Positions 11,501 through 23,679 are shown, numbered from the stretch's first letter. The stretch: 64,000 nucleotides of DNA from Isoetes taiwanensis (GCA_021234155.1 JAJEKV010000045.1:6316753-6380752), one strand, 5' to 3'. Notes: a model not told the origin generated them from the letters alone. Translations and numbers: made by a program.

Positions 11501-13130
11501 CACCCTCTCAGACCTGAGCCAAATCCAGCACCATAGCTAGAGATGAGGTGGGTGATTTCTTGCAAAAGGATGCAAAAGCACTACGGTGCGCAAAATCCAT
11601 ATAAGTCGGAGAGATCCACAATAATCTTGCTAAATCCACACGTACAAAAATATCATCTTTGTTTTTGCCCCAAAATCGGGCGCAAAATCAATCATTTTAA
11701 AAACATAAACATGTGGCAGCAGGAAGATCTGGGTGCGGATCCCAAAAGAACCACGTGTTTGTTATATATTATTATCAAAATACATGTTGCTTGCAGACTA
11801 GTCAAGAAGAAAATACGGTAAGAACAGAAAACCACACAATTAGATAGGAAGGATTAAGGTTTTTCCTTCGAAAGCACTTCGAAATGTTTTTTCTTTTTAA
11901 TTATAAGTATATTGTTCTATTGCAATGGGTTCCATAGGCCTTTTGTTCTCTTCAGGCAATAAAATACAATTCAATTTCCATTCTAATTATCTGCATTCTA
12001 TTCTGTTCTCTCTTTGTATCCGCTCCAGAAAGGGATAGAAAGCTATTATGATCATATGAGAAGTGATTGTATTCTATGTCTGTTTACTTTTTTCTGGTGT
12101 ATTTAGCATAAAAAGAAAATACTTTTTTTTTTAGAAATGGTCCAAAGGGAATTACAATTCACCGCCGAGAAAAGATCAAGTAACTGTAGCCATGCTAAAA
12201 ATATGCTAAAACCAACATCCTAATTAACAAATTGGGCAGACTTGAAGAAAAGTAGTATGAAGAAAGTTCTTAGGATCCCTTTGCTTGTTCAATGTTGTCT
12301 TTATGTCTCATTATGCACTGCACTGCTGGAAGCAGAATACTCACAACGTCCAAATATGCCTGGAAATATGACATGAAAATGCAAGTTTAGGAAATTCTGA
12401 AGAAAAGAAAAGGAAGCGAGAAAAGGGGGCAAACTATATCCTGAACTATCTTCCAGATCCATGCCTTGTCATAGAAAAAAAGAAAATGCACCATAGGGCA
12501 ATAACTAATGATGGTTGTGACATCGCTCAGGTGAGGGCATCTAAGAGTCTAGGCATGGCAGATGAGCTCCTAGGGCCCGATTCTTCAAGAGCATTTGCAG
12601 AGACACTGCGATAGCCATCTTCACCAAAAAGAGCATCATTGAAGGATTTGAAAAAAAAGCAAGATTTTCAATACTAGGAAAAAGGGCAACAAAAAGGTGG
12701 CCAAGCCTGCAAATAAAGCGAGAAAAGTGATTCGGCGTTGCTTCCTGCAAATTCTTGAAACGTTGTAACCTACGTGAAAATTCACACTCTGGGTTTAGAA
12801 AGAGCAAGAAATTTTCTGCTTCAAATAGTGATTTTTCTTGATGCTTACGATAGAAATGGAGAAGTGTCTATATAGAAATGGAGGGAAGTATGCAGCTGGT
12901 AGGCTAGGTTAGATCCAACATGAGACTTGCCGATTATGCCCAGAAAATTTCCCATATCAAGACTGGCATTACTATGGCACGGTTTTCAACCAACTTCCAA
13001 AATATGGACATACATGAGCCAAATGCCGATCCGGCAATGTATATCCGCCCCCAAAAAACCTTTGATCGCGTAGTTGTTACCCTAAAGGGTTTTATACATA
13101 CGAATACGTACATTCTCATCATTTTCTTCG
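11500..13130. other. Unassigned intergenic stretch upstream of the LIF2-like gene
   Basis: There is no recognised gene. An 88-codon minus-strand frame at 12541-12807 is open but resembles no family I know. The stretch is AT-rich with A and T homopolymers (12121-12135, 12475-12485). The promoter of the LIF2-like gene should lie in the last few hundred bases, but I could not pick out a convincing TATA box. Confidence 0.45.
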
Positions 13131-13216
13131 CTTCCTGAAGGAAGGTTTCAAGAAAGAGGAGACTAAAGAGGCCGCCTTCCGCAACTGGTCTATACCATTC
13201 CGGAGACGAGCAACAG

Positions 13217-13446
13217 GTATGTACCTCTCCGCTCACCTCGGTTTTCCTTTCATGTTCAGGTCTTAGTTCGTGTAGTGCAGTCTTTACTACCTATGGAGCT
13301 GCTCTGTCGTTAATTTCTTCATTAGGGTTTTGAGGTTCAGAGAAAAAGCCTCAGTAGAAAAAAGCCCCTTCAAGATGTTTGTCTTTGTATTCCGTTGAAA
13401 GTAGTTTTAGATTTTCGGCCCAAGTTCATCTCTCTTTCTTATGCAG
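13217..13446 (+). other. Probable 5' UTR intron of the LIF2-like gene
   Basis: A donor GTATGT at 13217 follows a purine-rich leader (about 13134-13216) ending in CAACAG. A pyrimidine-rich tract ending in TTATGCAG stops at 13446, 17 bases before the ATG chosen for the gene. Many plant genes for RNA-binding proteins have an intron in the 5' leader. This is inferred from splice signals alone. Confidence 0.5.
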
Positions 13447-13463
13447 CTGGTTGTATAAAAAGA

Positions 13464-16400
13464 ATGTCAGATCCCTCGGCATCCCCGGAGGTTCTTCAGG
13501 ATGAACATGAAGAACAAGTTGAGAGCGATGAAGAGGTTGAAGCAGAAGAGGAGATGATTGACGATGAAGCGGAAGGCATTGTGGATGCAGAAGAAGAAGA
13601 AAAAGATGGGCAGGAAGGACTGGATCTTGATATGCATGAGGAGGAAACGAGTGAACCTGAGAATGAGCAAGAAGGTCCTGTACCGAATGGAGAACATGAA
13701 AAAATAGATGCAGATGAACGAATGGATGTCAAACACGAAGAAGTTCATGACAAAGCAAAGGAAAGAGACAAAGAAGCTGATGATCTTCTCTCTCGTCCTC
13801 CACATGGATCAAGAAGTGTTTATTGGTGGGATTACGGGGGGACAACCGAAGAAGATTTAAGAGACATTTGTTGTTCCTGTGGCGACATTCATGAGGTGTT
13901 TACTATTGCTTTCATAATAATCATAGATAATTCTAACAATAATAATAGATAACAGAGTGTTTTTAGATAGCTACATTGCTTATGAGATGTGGTATGCAGA
14001 TTCGACTTTTGAAGGACAAAAGGTACAGGTCAGAACAAGGGTTATGCTTTTGTTACTTTTACCACAAGAGAGTGCACAGAAAGCCATTGAGGCGCTTAGG
14101 AGATACAGAATTGAAGGTTGTTTTCTATACTTGCTCACCTGGTTTGTCTCTACGTACAGTAAAGTAGCTTTATTTAAACATTTTCTGCAGGGGAGAAAGC
14201 TTCGATTTTCTCAATCACAAGCAAAACATCGGCTTTTATTGGTAATATTCCAAAGTCTTGGGATGATGCTGAGCTACAAAAGGTCCTAGCTGAGCAAGGG
14301 CCAGGTATAGAAAGCGTTGAACTGCTAAAGGTATTAATTAATCCTTTCTCTTGTAATAATGTCCTGTTGGCAGTCACTTGGTGTTAAATATGCTTCTGAC
14401 TAGGTTTGAAATTAGAATATTCTAGGAAATATTTTCTTGAATTGGCTGCATATATAATCAAATCATGCATTGAGAGGGAAAATGCAGATGTATGCAATTA
14501 GTGTATGAAGACTTGATTGTGTTTCAGCTTCTTTGTGCTAGGTTGGGTTCTCTGATTGGTTTCTTGAAATGGCAATGTATGTCTAGAAAAGTGTCTACCT
14601 TTGTGCTTGCATAAGGAGGCTTTTTCCATAATTTGTGAATTTTTGGGAGCGTGAAAAATAATCAGAAATTAGTTTATGCACAATACAAGAAACATAGTGC
14701 ACGAGTACCAAAAGGAAATAATGAGCGCTGAATAGAATTGTAGCTCGTATTTTTAAGTGTATCTTTTTCTAAATTTACATCAAATTTGTATATTGTTTTC
14801 CACCTGTTCCTTCTTCCCACTGTTCCCTTTACAACCTTTGGAACATCATAGGCTTTTCTGGAAAGGTAAAGATATTTGATATAAGCTGCTGAGTCTTGGA
14901 ACCTATCACATTCTTTTCTCTTTTTTTGTAATTGAGTAATTGTTCTTCTATTTGGAAGCTGTGATCCACATGCATTAGCTTGATGGAAATGTATTCCTAT
15001 CTCAAAATTCTCATTTGAGGCCAGAGACTTGCCATGGAAGTCAATTCAGAGACAGTTGACTTAAGCTATTGCAAAGAAGATTTGAGCTCCATTTTCTGTG
15101 GATCGCCTGAAACACGCTATAGAGTCCGACTTCAAGCTGCTGTTTTTTCCTACAACCCTGCCATCTTCATTTACTTCATATATACCATGAGCACTAATTC
15201 CTTTGTATAAGCTGATATGACACTTAAAAAACCACATAAAAATTGTGTGCAGCTTAGGATGAGGTTGGAAACAATAACATCCCTTACGTCCTGTAGGTTC
15301 TGTCTTGCTCATTACATGCTTTGAGTGTCTATGTGGGCTTACTATGCTCCTTGTCACTCTGTAACTAAACGTGCTATTGAACATGAAAGAGGAAGCAGGA
15401 ACATCGGCTTTGAGGATTGTGACTGTGCAGGATTACTACATTCAGCAACTGGGAATGCATAGATCGGGTACAAAAGCGAAATTAAGCTTGGGGATGCTGA
15501 AGATTGTTGGCAGGAGCCCAGGTCATATGCCATTCTTTTGGAGACCTGCATCAGAGATCTCGTCCCATATAATCCATTTTATATTTCAGATGTTTGAGCA
15601 GCCAACAAATTACATGTTCTGTTTGTGCCATATCAAGTTTTAGAGGAGATTGCCAGTTTAATGAGATAATCTGTTTTGTTGGCCTCATCACTAATCATGT
15701 CAACAGTGTTGCCTATTTTACTCCCTCTACTGCCTCGATGTCTAATAGCTTTGGCCTCATTTCACAAATGTGGTTGCCTAATCTAAATGGTGCCACGTTC
15801 AGATACCAAACACAGGCTGCTCATTATGCCTCTTTCTATGGCATGCCTCTGTTGAAACTCTCTCTTGCAAAATGCAGTTTGCTGCCAATAAAATTGTGAA
15901 TCGTTATTTCCTTCACTTGGGCATTGAAAGAGCAGCCAGTAACAAAATAGTGTCCTGGTAAGGTTCTAAAACATCTTTTGCATGATGGGATGAAGGGTCT
16001 TTTGAATAAGTGGTATTCAGAGATAAAGGAAGTTTTAAATTGGATTTTCAACTGTGACTTGATATCTGTAGAATAGGTTGAGAATCTAAGCAGAATCACC
16101 CATAACTTTCTCTTCCTACTCTTTCAGGATCCCAAGAACCCCCTGAGGAATAGGGATATGCATTTGTTGAATATTACAATCATGCTTGTGCTGACCATGC
16201 TAGGAGGTTAATGTCGAGATCATCATTTCGCTGGCAAGCAATACTCCCACAGTGAGTTGGGCAGAACCACGGGCAGGGACAGATAATGTTAATGCCTTAG
16301 CTCAGGTATATCTGATTGTAGTGATGTATTCTTTTGTTGTTGAAAATGACTATATAGAACTTGGAATATTCTGGTTTACAGGTCAAGGCAGTTTATGTTT

Positions 16401-17220
16401 GTAATTTACCAGAATCTGCTACTGAAGAGCAACTAAAGAGTTTGTTTGAGCATCATGGTGACATCTCAAAAGTTGTCTTGCCGGCTTCTAAACCTGGGCA
16501 GACGAAGAAAGATTTTGGTTTCATTCATTTTGCTGATCGAAGCAGTGCACTGAAGGCCATAGAGAAAGGGGAAAAGTATGAATTGGAAGGTAAGTCCTCC
16601 AAATTTTAATAGTTTGTCTATTTGTTAGCTGTTAAATGCCTGTTTCTCTTTGCAGGCCGTCCACTTTCTTGCTCTTTGGCAAAGCCACCATCTGAGAAAA
16701 AAACAGAGTCTGCATATTCTGGATCAAGGGCAGGCCTTCTGCCACAAATTTCTGGGAGGCCTGGTTTTGTCTATGGGGCTGATGTTTATGGTGGTGCTGG
16801 GGCTGCATATGGTTCAAGGGCATATAATCAGGCATGCTAATGTCCTTTATGTCCTTTATATATTCTGTTAGAATTTCTAATCTTAATGTTCTGCTGTCTT
16901 CCAGCCTGTTATTTATGGACGGGGACCTACGCCTGCTGGAATGACAATGATGCCAATGTTGCTTCCAGATGGCAGGGTTGGATATGTCTTGTAAGTGTGT
17001 TAATGGCCCATTAATTAATCCGTTCCAATCCGTTCCCGAATTATATTTTTAACTTCGTCTTTGCAGGCAACAACCCCTTGGTGGTCAGCCAGAGCAGCAA
17101 GCACCTAGAGGTGGGAGAGGTGGACATGGAAGTTCAAACCAACGGCAAGGCGGCGGAGGAGGCGGAGGCGGTGGCGGCGGCAGTAGAAGTGGGGGTTCTA
17201 GGCGCTATCGACCTTACTGA
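13464..17220 (+). CDS. LIF2 / hnRNP-Q-like RNA-binding protein with three RRMs, interrupted by small indels
   Basis: This is the best host gene here. Exons: 13447-13895 (ATG 13464), 14000-14116, 14191-14330, 16128-16305, 16382-16589, 16656-16831, 16905-16990 and 17067-17220 (stop TGA). Introns are GT-AG except a GC donor at 16832. The product starts with MSDPSASPEV, then a long Asp/Glu-rich segment, then three RRMs: RRM1 (EEDLRDICCSCGDIHEV, GYAFVTF), RRM2 (FIGNIPKSWDDAELQKVL), and an intact RRM3 (VKAVYVCNLPESATEEQLK, KKDFGFIHFADRSSALKAIE). After these come MLLPDGRVGYVLQQP, a Gly-rich tract and the C-terminus SRRYRPY. Order and ends match Arabidopsis LIF2 (At4g00830), a nuclear RNA-binding partner of LHP1. 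At least eight 1-2 bp indels break the frame in RRM1, RRM2 and exon four (near 13811, 13838, 14021, 14066, 14191, 14236, 16153, 16229). I saw no substitution-type stop, and everything from 16382 on is intact. It is either a real gene with consensus errors or a young pseudogene. Confidence 0.82.
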
Positions 17221-18090
17221 CTGTTGAATTTAAATCCATGCTAGGATGTTGGAGATGCACTTGTCTCCATGTATCTTATCTTGTATTTTTAGCCATCCTT
17301 GTTTAAGACAAATCATTTATGTAAATGATGGGTTTTAAGGTGTCCAAACCATACTCCTCTTCCCTCCAGTAATATCGAAAACAATTTCCAAGCAAAATAT
17401 TTCCCCATAGCACGATGCATCAATGGCATGTCGTAAAGGATTTCTTGAAATAACAAGCGCTGACCTTTTCCACCCAAAGATCATCATTCTATTTATCATT
17501 TTTGTTTTTTAAGCACGTTGGTCCATGTTGTTCTCGTGATATATGGAAGGGTAGTAGTAAGGTGCAATAGGACTGCATCAAATAGGGAACATTTAAAGGA
17601 ATGTCCAAAACATGTTCGAAATAAAATAATTTTGAACATACATAGTTCTACACTTGCATAGTTAGAGTTTGCTTAGATTCTAAAAGGATATGCTTCAACC
17701 ATCATCATTCCAAATTTGGGGCAACGGCAGCGTGTGATCCAAATTCTCTCTCAATTGCGCTGTTTATTAGTGGTCGAGCTACCATATTGCGCTGCCACTT
17801 AGCAGATCCAACTTCCATACCAGATCTTCAAGCTGGGTCTGCTAGAGACACATGCAGCCATGCACTTGGCTCTGAGGGAGATTACTGCAGGTATGTTCTG
17901 CTCCTATTTTTTTTAATTAAGCCAATGTCAAATAGATAGCAAACCCGACTTAAATTGCTAGGGAGTTCTTCGAAGTGATTAAACATGATCACCATCTTGA
18001 ATATTCTCACGCTTCATCCATGTGTGCACATTGAAGATCATTCATATGAAAACATATCAACACCCGCTACAGATAAAGTTAGTGTTAAAT
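17221..18090. other. 3' flank of the LIF2-like gene; no further gene seen
   Basis: The first part is probably 3' UTR. The remainder holds short frames only. A short open block at about 17740-17895 ends before GTATGT like an exon, but I could not match it to any family on either strand. Confidence 0.4.
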
Positions 18091-18370
18091 GAAATTGTTC
18101 GATTTGAGTACCTTATTGCCCAGACTTTAGCAAAGAATTTGTAGACATATGAAAGGGGACGCCAATCAGAAATAGCTCTTGGCACTTTGGAATGAGGGAG
18201 ATGCACCCTGTGTTAAGGAACTTATCCAAAGTTTGAGAATGACGAAAGTCACAAATACATCATAGACATCATTGTCAAATCCAAGTCCAGGAGGTCTAAA
18301 AGAAATCAATGGGAAAGCCATCAAGACCAGGACACCTATGGGTAAAAGCATGTTTTAGTGTATCACTTGG
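18090..18370 (-). pseudogene. LINE reverse transcriptase scrap, minus strand
   Basis: On the minus strand the pieces CPGLDGFPIDFF (near 18301-18333), LNTGCISLIPK and SDWRPLSYVYKFFAKVWAIR (near 18100-18170) appear in order. They match the N-terminal half of plant L1-type RT (PGPDGFP, ISLIPK, DWRPISL, KILAKVWA). They lie in different frames and the catalytic part is absent. It is a short fragment of a LINE distinct from the one at 2.4-7.2 kb. Confidence 0.75.
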
Positions 18371-18639
18371 CATGTCCCCCCATTTTGTGGTGCGAGGCTG
18401 GCATTAAATTGGTGCGTGAACAATAATGTATGTCAAAAATATTATAGTAAATGCAAAAAATAGTTAGTAACTACCAAATTTAGATTCAGTGATCTAATTC
18501 AAATTCCTAACAAATAGACGGGAATGCATTTAGTTCAGTTCTAACGGTTTATTCAACAATATCAGAGTTCTTTTTGTGCCTAAATATATTTGATATTGCT
18601 AAAAAATCCGACAAATTTTCTCAGGACATAAGAGCGTTG

Positions 18640-21600
18640 TTTTTTTTTTTTTGAGGAAAGGATGGATTTGTTATGGATCACACCAATGAACCATACATTT
18701 TATATCCCTGAAACCTTATTTAAGGCTTCTCAATCAATTCATGGTCTCCCAATCTATAATCCATCCAGAATTGCTACACAATCCACAATCAAACTGTTAG
18801 CAATGACAAAAGATCTCTAATTAAAACAAACATACAATATGAGTTACATGGATAACTCAGATTGGCGAAGCTTTAGTTCACCAAAACCAGAACTAGCTCA
18901 AGATGCAATAACCAATGTATGATAGTTCACCACCCAACCGGGTCATTCGGTGCTAAGAATTGACAGAATTATGGCAAGGCCTGACAATCAACTTCCACTG
19001 GTAGCTCCTCCCTCGAGCTAGCAGTCCTCAATATGAGACACCAAGAGTTAGACTCTAGGGCAGGTAATAGGCTATTGAATAAGAACAACGTGAAGCTCTA
19101 GGAAAAAGTAATGGCTTTCTTAGAATCAGATTCAAGAGCGAATGTGTAGAGCAGTCTTCTTTGACCCCCCTATCACTCTTCCGGCCATATCTCTCATATT
19201 CGGATGGCTCATGGAAAGTGCCACCTCAATTCGGAAACTAGACTCCGAGCCGGTTTTAATAAAGTAAGAATCGCCTCCATCAGAGCTCTGGCTGCCGAGA
19301 TATGTGTAACTGAAATTCAGGGTCTATTTATAGGTCTCTGCTACGACTTTAGCCCCTTTTTATTTGGCTAAATCTTTTTCTAATTACTGGTAGGAGTACC
19401 TGACGAAGCCATCACCTAGTTCTTGAAGGCATATCTCCTCATCGCAGTGCCTTTCGTAAGTGCATCTCCATCTAATACACGTGTCATAGCGCATCACCCT
19501 ATATTACCACAAGGTGGAATTATGGTTGTCGAGATGTTGCCTTCTTAGTTGGCTCATTGATGTCGGTAGTTCCTCCTTCTATTGTTGAGGCCACTTTCGT
19601 GTCATAAGTTCGTCAAGTGTTCTTTCTTTGCCACAAGATGTAGTGTTTATGTCCCCGACGATGTCACAGGTGCGTGATGTTCTTGACATGACCGGTGTTG
19701 TCTCTTATTACGACCTTTGGGTGGACGGCGGTGTTCTATTGAGGGCACTTCAGAAGTGTTTGGAGTCGAAGGTTTGCTTGGGCTCGGTGGGTTTCTCCCT
19801 CGTACTTGCTCTTCCATTTTGATCTTGGGCTATAGTTGTGCTTCCTTGCTTCCCTCTTTTGGTAGTCCAATTGAAGGAGCTTCCTGATCTAAAGCTAAAT
19901 CAAGTAAAACATGACTTTAAACTCATGTTTCTCCACTATATCTGTGAGCACCGAGATATACAATAGACATATACACATTTACATTGGGATTTTAATTCAT
20001 CCACTTTTCCAAAACAACTTCGAAGATCTACTTAAATGTTTATACTCCTTTAGGGTTTCCCCCCCTCCTATCGCGTTTGATCCTTTGGTTTTTTGCATCT
20101 TCTTTGTTACGGTTGACTCGAGGGATTCCTTTGAGATCTTTGCTACTATTGTTGAGCTTCATAATACGATCCAGAGCTCGTCCACGCCGATTCTGCGAAG
20201 AGTGTTCGTCGATGTGATCCCTTGAGAAAGATGCTCCTCCTTAATGTGTATATTAGTGCGTGAGGAATGCGGTGACCGCTCAACATCCCTACATGCGGTG
20301 TTTTAGTTGCGGGGTTGCCGATGTCGCGGTGCCGTTGATCGCTTGAGTAAGATCACCTAGGCGTGCGGTTGGGCATTCTTGAATATCTTGAAGCTCTAAG
20401 ATGTCGTGGTCGGTGGCGGGGCATTGGCATTCCTCCGCGGGTTGAATTCGAGTCGCGACTCTGTTGCTTGGGCTTTGCTTCATTACGAGGTGCCTCTCCG
20501 TACTTTTGGAAGTGTGGTCTTCTCCATTGCCCTTACCATGGCTCCATACGGTGTGCCTTTAAGTGATTTGTACCTGTTGGCTAGGTGCGTCCTCGATCCC
20601 TTGGGTCCTATCCATTCGAGTCTCGCACTCCTTGGCTGGCGTAATAAGGTCGTCCTTCCTTTAGTTTCTAGGTGTTCCCGGGTGCGGAATTCTGTTTGAG
20701 CCGAATATTCTCCTCCTTGATCTTTGCCCTAGTCTGATATAGGCCTTCGGTGGGAGATGTTCCCCGATATCGTCTCCTCCCCTCATGGTCTCCTACTTTT
20801 TGGAACCGATGAAAGTTCTCCTATATTTGGTGCAAAGGGGCTGGAAGCTTGTCTGATTAGCCTTAGGTGCTTTCTTGTTGCCTAGCTTGGTCGCTCCTTT
20901 TGTTGGCGTTGCGACATTAGTTTGAGCTCTTTGGGCTGCAAGGTCAAGGTGGTCTTCTCTCCCGGTTCCTATATGCTCTGTGTCGCCATGACTTCTCTCC
21001 TCGGCGGAAGGGTTATGCCCTCGGCCCTAGCTCGTGATGCTAACTTGGCATCGATGTTTAATCGTGTTCCTGCACGTATTTTGCTGCCTTGCATTCTTCC
21101 ATTTGAAACTTCGTGGGCTCGAGTTGGTGAAGGCGTCGAGATCCTCTTCGATGTGAGCTCGTGGGCGTGGTAGCCGGGAGGTTGACATCTAGAAAATTCT
21201 TGATCTTTGTTGGTTACCAATTATTCTTCCCATTTGATGAAGATTGATGATAGGCCCGGTGGTGTCTGTTCTACTCGTTTATTGGGTTGAGGTGTTTGTC
21301 GTTGTGCTTCCCTCTCTTGGAGTGCCTTTTGGTTTCCTCTCCTTATGCAATGCGTACATGGCTGGGACCTTGATGTCTTCAAGGAGTTGCGCCTCAAGCT
21401 CTTCTGTGGCTCGGGCCCCGTACTTCGAAAGCAACGCTCGTATTTCCTAGAGTCTAAGGTCTACTTGAAGGGCTCTCCTACAACATTCTGGGCTCTATAA
21501 GCAAGCAAGGTGGCTCGAAAGCAAGATTCTTTGAGACATATCTATAATCTACAAGTCTATGGATATTAGGGCGTGTGGTATGGCATGAAATGAGGGTTGT

Positions 21601-22370
21601 TTTGCAAGACCTCCATGATGTTTGAGGCATACCCTAAGGTCCTAACAAAGTTGGTTTGGGGGAGTCCAATCTCTACACATGGAGCGGCTTGGGCAGCTCT
21701 AGACTCTAGCTCCTTTCTAGGTACCCTGGCAATAGGGAGTGTTAATGTGGCGGCTATATAAGTCAAACTCTATTAGGACACAGAATTAGGTCAAGGTTTA
21801 TGCCTTTGGCATGAGCAGAGGTGATGTAAGCGGTTGGACTTGGGTTGCTATCTTTGAGGTCTAGATGACTATAACAAAGGGGTGTTCTTGGGCACTTCTA
21901 TCTAGGAGTAAGGTATCAGCTTCGAGCGAGAGCAATACTTATGGCTACTAATGGGGTATGCTTCTATCTACAAACAAACTATAGTTTGGAAAAACAATTC
22001 AAGGGTTTGGGCAATTTTGGTCATTTTGAGCTAGGGTTTGACATTTCTAGCCTAATTTGAGGTCATAAATGGATTCTAGGCTGTCTAATGGTCCTATTGC
22101 AACAAATTTCAGGCGATTTGGAGCTCTGTAGCTCAAGTTATGGAGGTTCAAAGTTTGGAGGTCTCCACGAGGTTGCGCCACCGCTCAAAACTAAAAAGTT
22201 TAGTTCTTTGACCGGGCGCAGTGTGACATTAACTATAAATTAGGTTAAACTTGTCCAATTTGGGTGATCTAAGGGTCAAATCATGCTAGTCTCATCGAGT
22301 TAGGCGTAATGGACCCTTACTTGGTCAATTTGGAGGTGTTTTGGTCTAGTTTGGACATGGTCTAGGTATG
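18640..22370. other. Unassigned interval, probably transposon-derived
   Basis: It begins with a 13-base T run (18640-18652) that looks like the poly(A) end of a minus-strand retroposon. The rest has GC-richer blocks with many short broken frames on both strands (for example 19628-19822, 20406-20699, 20922-21173), as expected of a frameshifted transposon, but no domain could be named. Around 22000-22370 it becomes AT-rich and carries the first foldback unit. The segment 19205-19260 recurs inverted near 9385-9435. Confidence 0.4.
22161..22238. repeat. Imperfect foldback (about 78 bp)
   Basis: The left arm starts GTCTCCACGAGG and the right arm ends CGCAGTGTGAC, with a palindromic centre around AACTAAA/AGTTTAGTT. 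It is a diverged relative of the cleaner hairpin 210 bp downstream. Confidence 0.65.
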
Positions 22371-22373
22371 AAG

Positions 22374-22440
22374 GTCTCACAGGTTGCGCCTCGTTCAAAA
22401 ACTAAACTTTAGTTTCTTGACAAGGCACGAGCTGTGAGAC
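22374..22440. repeat. 67-bp foldback hairpin
   Basis: Two arms of about 33 bases are inverted copies around a single central base. The outer nine bases (GTCTCACAG / CTGTGAGAC) and the inner eight (AACTAAA C TTTAGTT) pair perfectly, with scattered mismatches between. Its arm sequences are the same units amplified at 23.2-23.7 kb. It could be a very short MITE or a regulatory stem inside an LTR element's internal region. Confidence 0.8.
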
Positions 22441-22670
22441 ATCACACTTTTTGGTCTTGAGAGTATCCTATTTTACTAAAATAAAAACTACTACTTGCTA
22501 ACTTCGTCCCTAATTAAGCAAGATTTGACACATAAACTACTCAAAATTATCATGTATTAACAAAATTATTGATTATTTACAACATATCTACTGGGATCTC
22601 CCTTAATTAAACTAGCTAATTACATGCCTTCCTTCATGAGGTTTTACTAAACCATGAACAAAGGCAGCGT

Positions 22671-22862
22671 TTAGTCTTCAAAATGTTGGACCCGGCTTAC
22701 GCTCTGGCGCTTCTTGAGCCTTGGCCTCCCGCTCTGGATTCTGTCCTCTCCTCTTCTTGTTTCCTTGGCCTCCTTGGCCTCTGGTTGTTTAAGCCTTGTC
22801 GAGAAAGTCGGCGGGTCTGTTTGAGTGCGCATCATGTCGTCGGAGTCCCCGGTGTCTATCAA
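22671..22862 (-). other. Basic, charged minus-strand ORF (63 codons), possible gag fragment
   Basis: This open frame contains KQPEAKEAKETRRGEDRIQSG, a charged low-complexity stretch of the kind seen in linkers of retroelement gag proteins. It lies upstream in sense of nothing recognisable and has no zinc knuckle. With the minus-strand LTR and primer-binding site at 23.8 kb it could be a leftover of that element's internal region. This is a weak inference. Confidence 0.25.
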
Positions 22863-22978
22863 GATCTTTGTCTCTATCTAGCTTAAGGGTCTTGGTTCTA
22901 AGTCTAAGGCTTAGCCATTAATATTATCTAACATTATTAAAGCTTAAATCTAATTAAGAATTATAATTCAAACACAAA

Positions 22979-23062
22979 CGATGCCCGCCCTCAGTGGTTG
23001 GCACGGGGGGGTTTGGGGGGTTCAACCCTGTGGGTGGGAGGTTCAATTTCCGCTATCGCGGG
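22979..23062 (+). mobile_element. tRNA-like SINE head (pol III A and B boxes)
   Basis: CCTCAGTGGTTGGCACG at 22989-23005 resembles a pol III A box, and GGTTCAATTTCC at 23040-23051 a B box, spaced about as in a tRNA gene. A G-run occupies the middle. The fragment does not fold into a convincing tRNA, so a tRNA-derived SINE head is the best reading. The SINE body and 3' end are not resolved. Confidence 0.55.
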
Positions 23063-23151
23063 AATCCTTTTAAGATGAGGTTCAAATAGATTGGAAAACT
23101 AGACTAATCTAGCTAATTCCTAGGCTGAAATTCGAATTACCAAGTTACTTT

Positions 23152-23290
23152 TTAAAATTTTATAACTTTTCAAGCCGTTTGAGATCAAAAATTTTATAAC
23201 TTTTCAAGCCGTTTGAGATCAATGTCTCACAGCTTGCGCCTCGCTAGATCAAAAATTTTATAACTTTTCAAGCCGTTTGAGATCAATGTC
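23152..23290. repeat. Direct repeats of a 36-bp AT-rich unit
   Basis: ATCAAAAATTTTATAACTTT followed by TTCAAGCCGTTTGAG occurs three times, twice back to back and once after a short insert carrying GTCTCACAGCTTGCGCCTCG. It forms the left part of a layered minisatellite. Confidence 0.85.
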
Positions 23291-23291
23291 T

Positions 23292-23447
23292 CACAGCCTG
23301 CGCCTCGCTTCAAACTGGAGTTTAGTTCTTCACAGCTTGCGCCTCGCTTCAAACTGGAGTTTAGTTCTTCACAGCTTGCGCCTCGCTTCAAACTGGAGTT
23401 TAGTTCTTCACAGCTTGCGCCTCGCTTCAAACTGGAGTTTAGTTCTT
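23292..23447. repeat. 39-bp minisatellite, four copies
   Basis: Four head-to-tail copies start at 23292, 23331, 23370 and 23409 and are nearly identical; the first has CCTGCG where the others have CTTGCG. Because 39 is a multiple of three, both strands stay open here and translate to 13-residue repeats (HSLRLASNWSLVL on plus). The open frame is a by-product of the period, not evidence of a gene. Confidence 0.93.
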
Positions 23448-23679
23448 CAACCAGGCACGAGCTGTGAGACCACCTTACCTGGCAAATGTTTGGCTCATTC
23501 TTTTTAGTCTTTAGTCTTATTAAGTTCTTCAACCAGGCGCGAGCTGTGAGACCACCTTACCTGGCAAATGTTTGGCTCATTCTTTTTAGTCTTATTAAGT
23601 TCTTCAACCAGGCTCGAGCTGTGAGACCACCTTACCTGGCAAATGTTTGGCTCATTCTTTTTAGTCTTATTAAGTTCCA
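23441..23679. repeat. 75-82 bp minisatellite, three copies
   Basis: Three copies begin AGTTCTTCAACCAGG at 23441, 23523 and 23598. They are nearly identical except that the base after CAGGC is A, G or T and the first copy has an internal CTTTAGT duplication. Each contains GAGCTGTGAGACC, the inverted partner of the GTCTCACAGC arm in the 39-bp units. Confidence 0.92.

Noticed and set aside
13467-13805. Minus-strand ORFs rich in Ser/Phe opposite the LIF2-like first exon
   Set aside because: Antisense shadow of the acidic Asp/Glu-coding segment.
23277-23507. Open frames on both strands with 13-residue repeats
   Set aside because: They exist only because the minisatellite period (39 bp) is a multiple of three; nothing else supports a protein.
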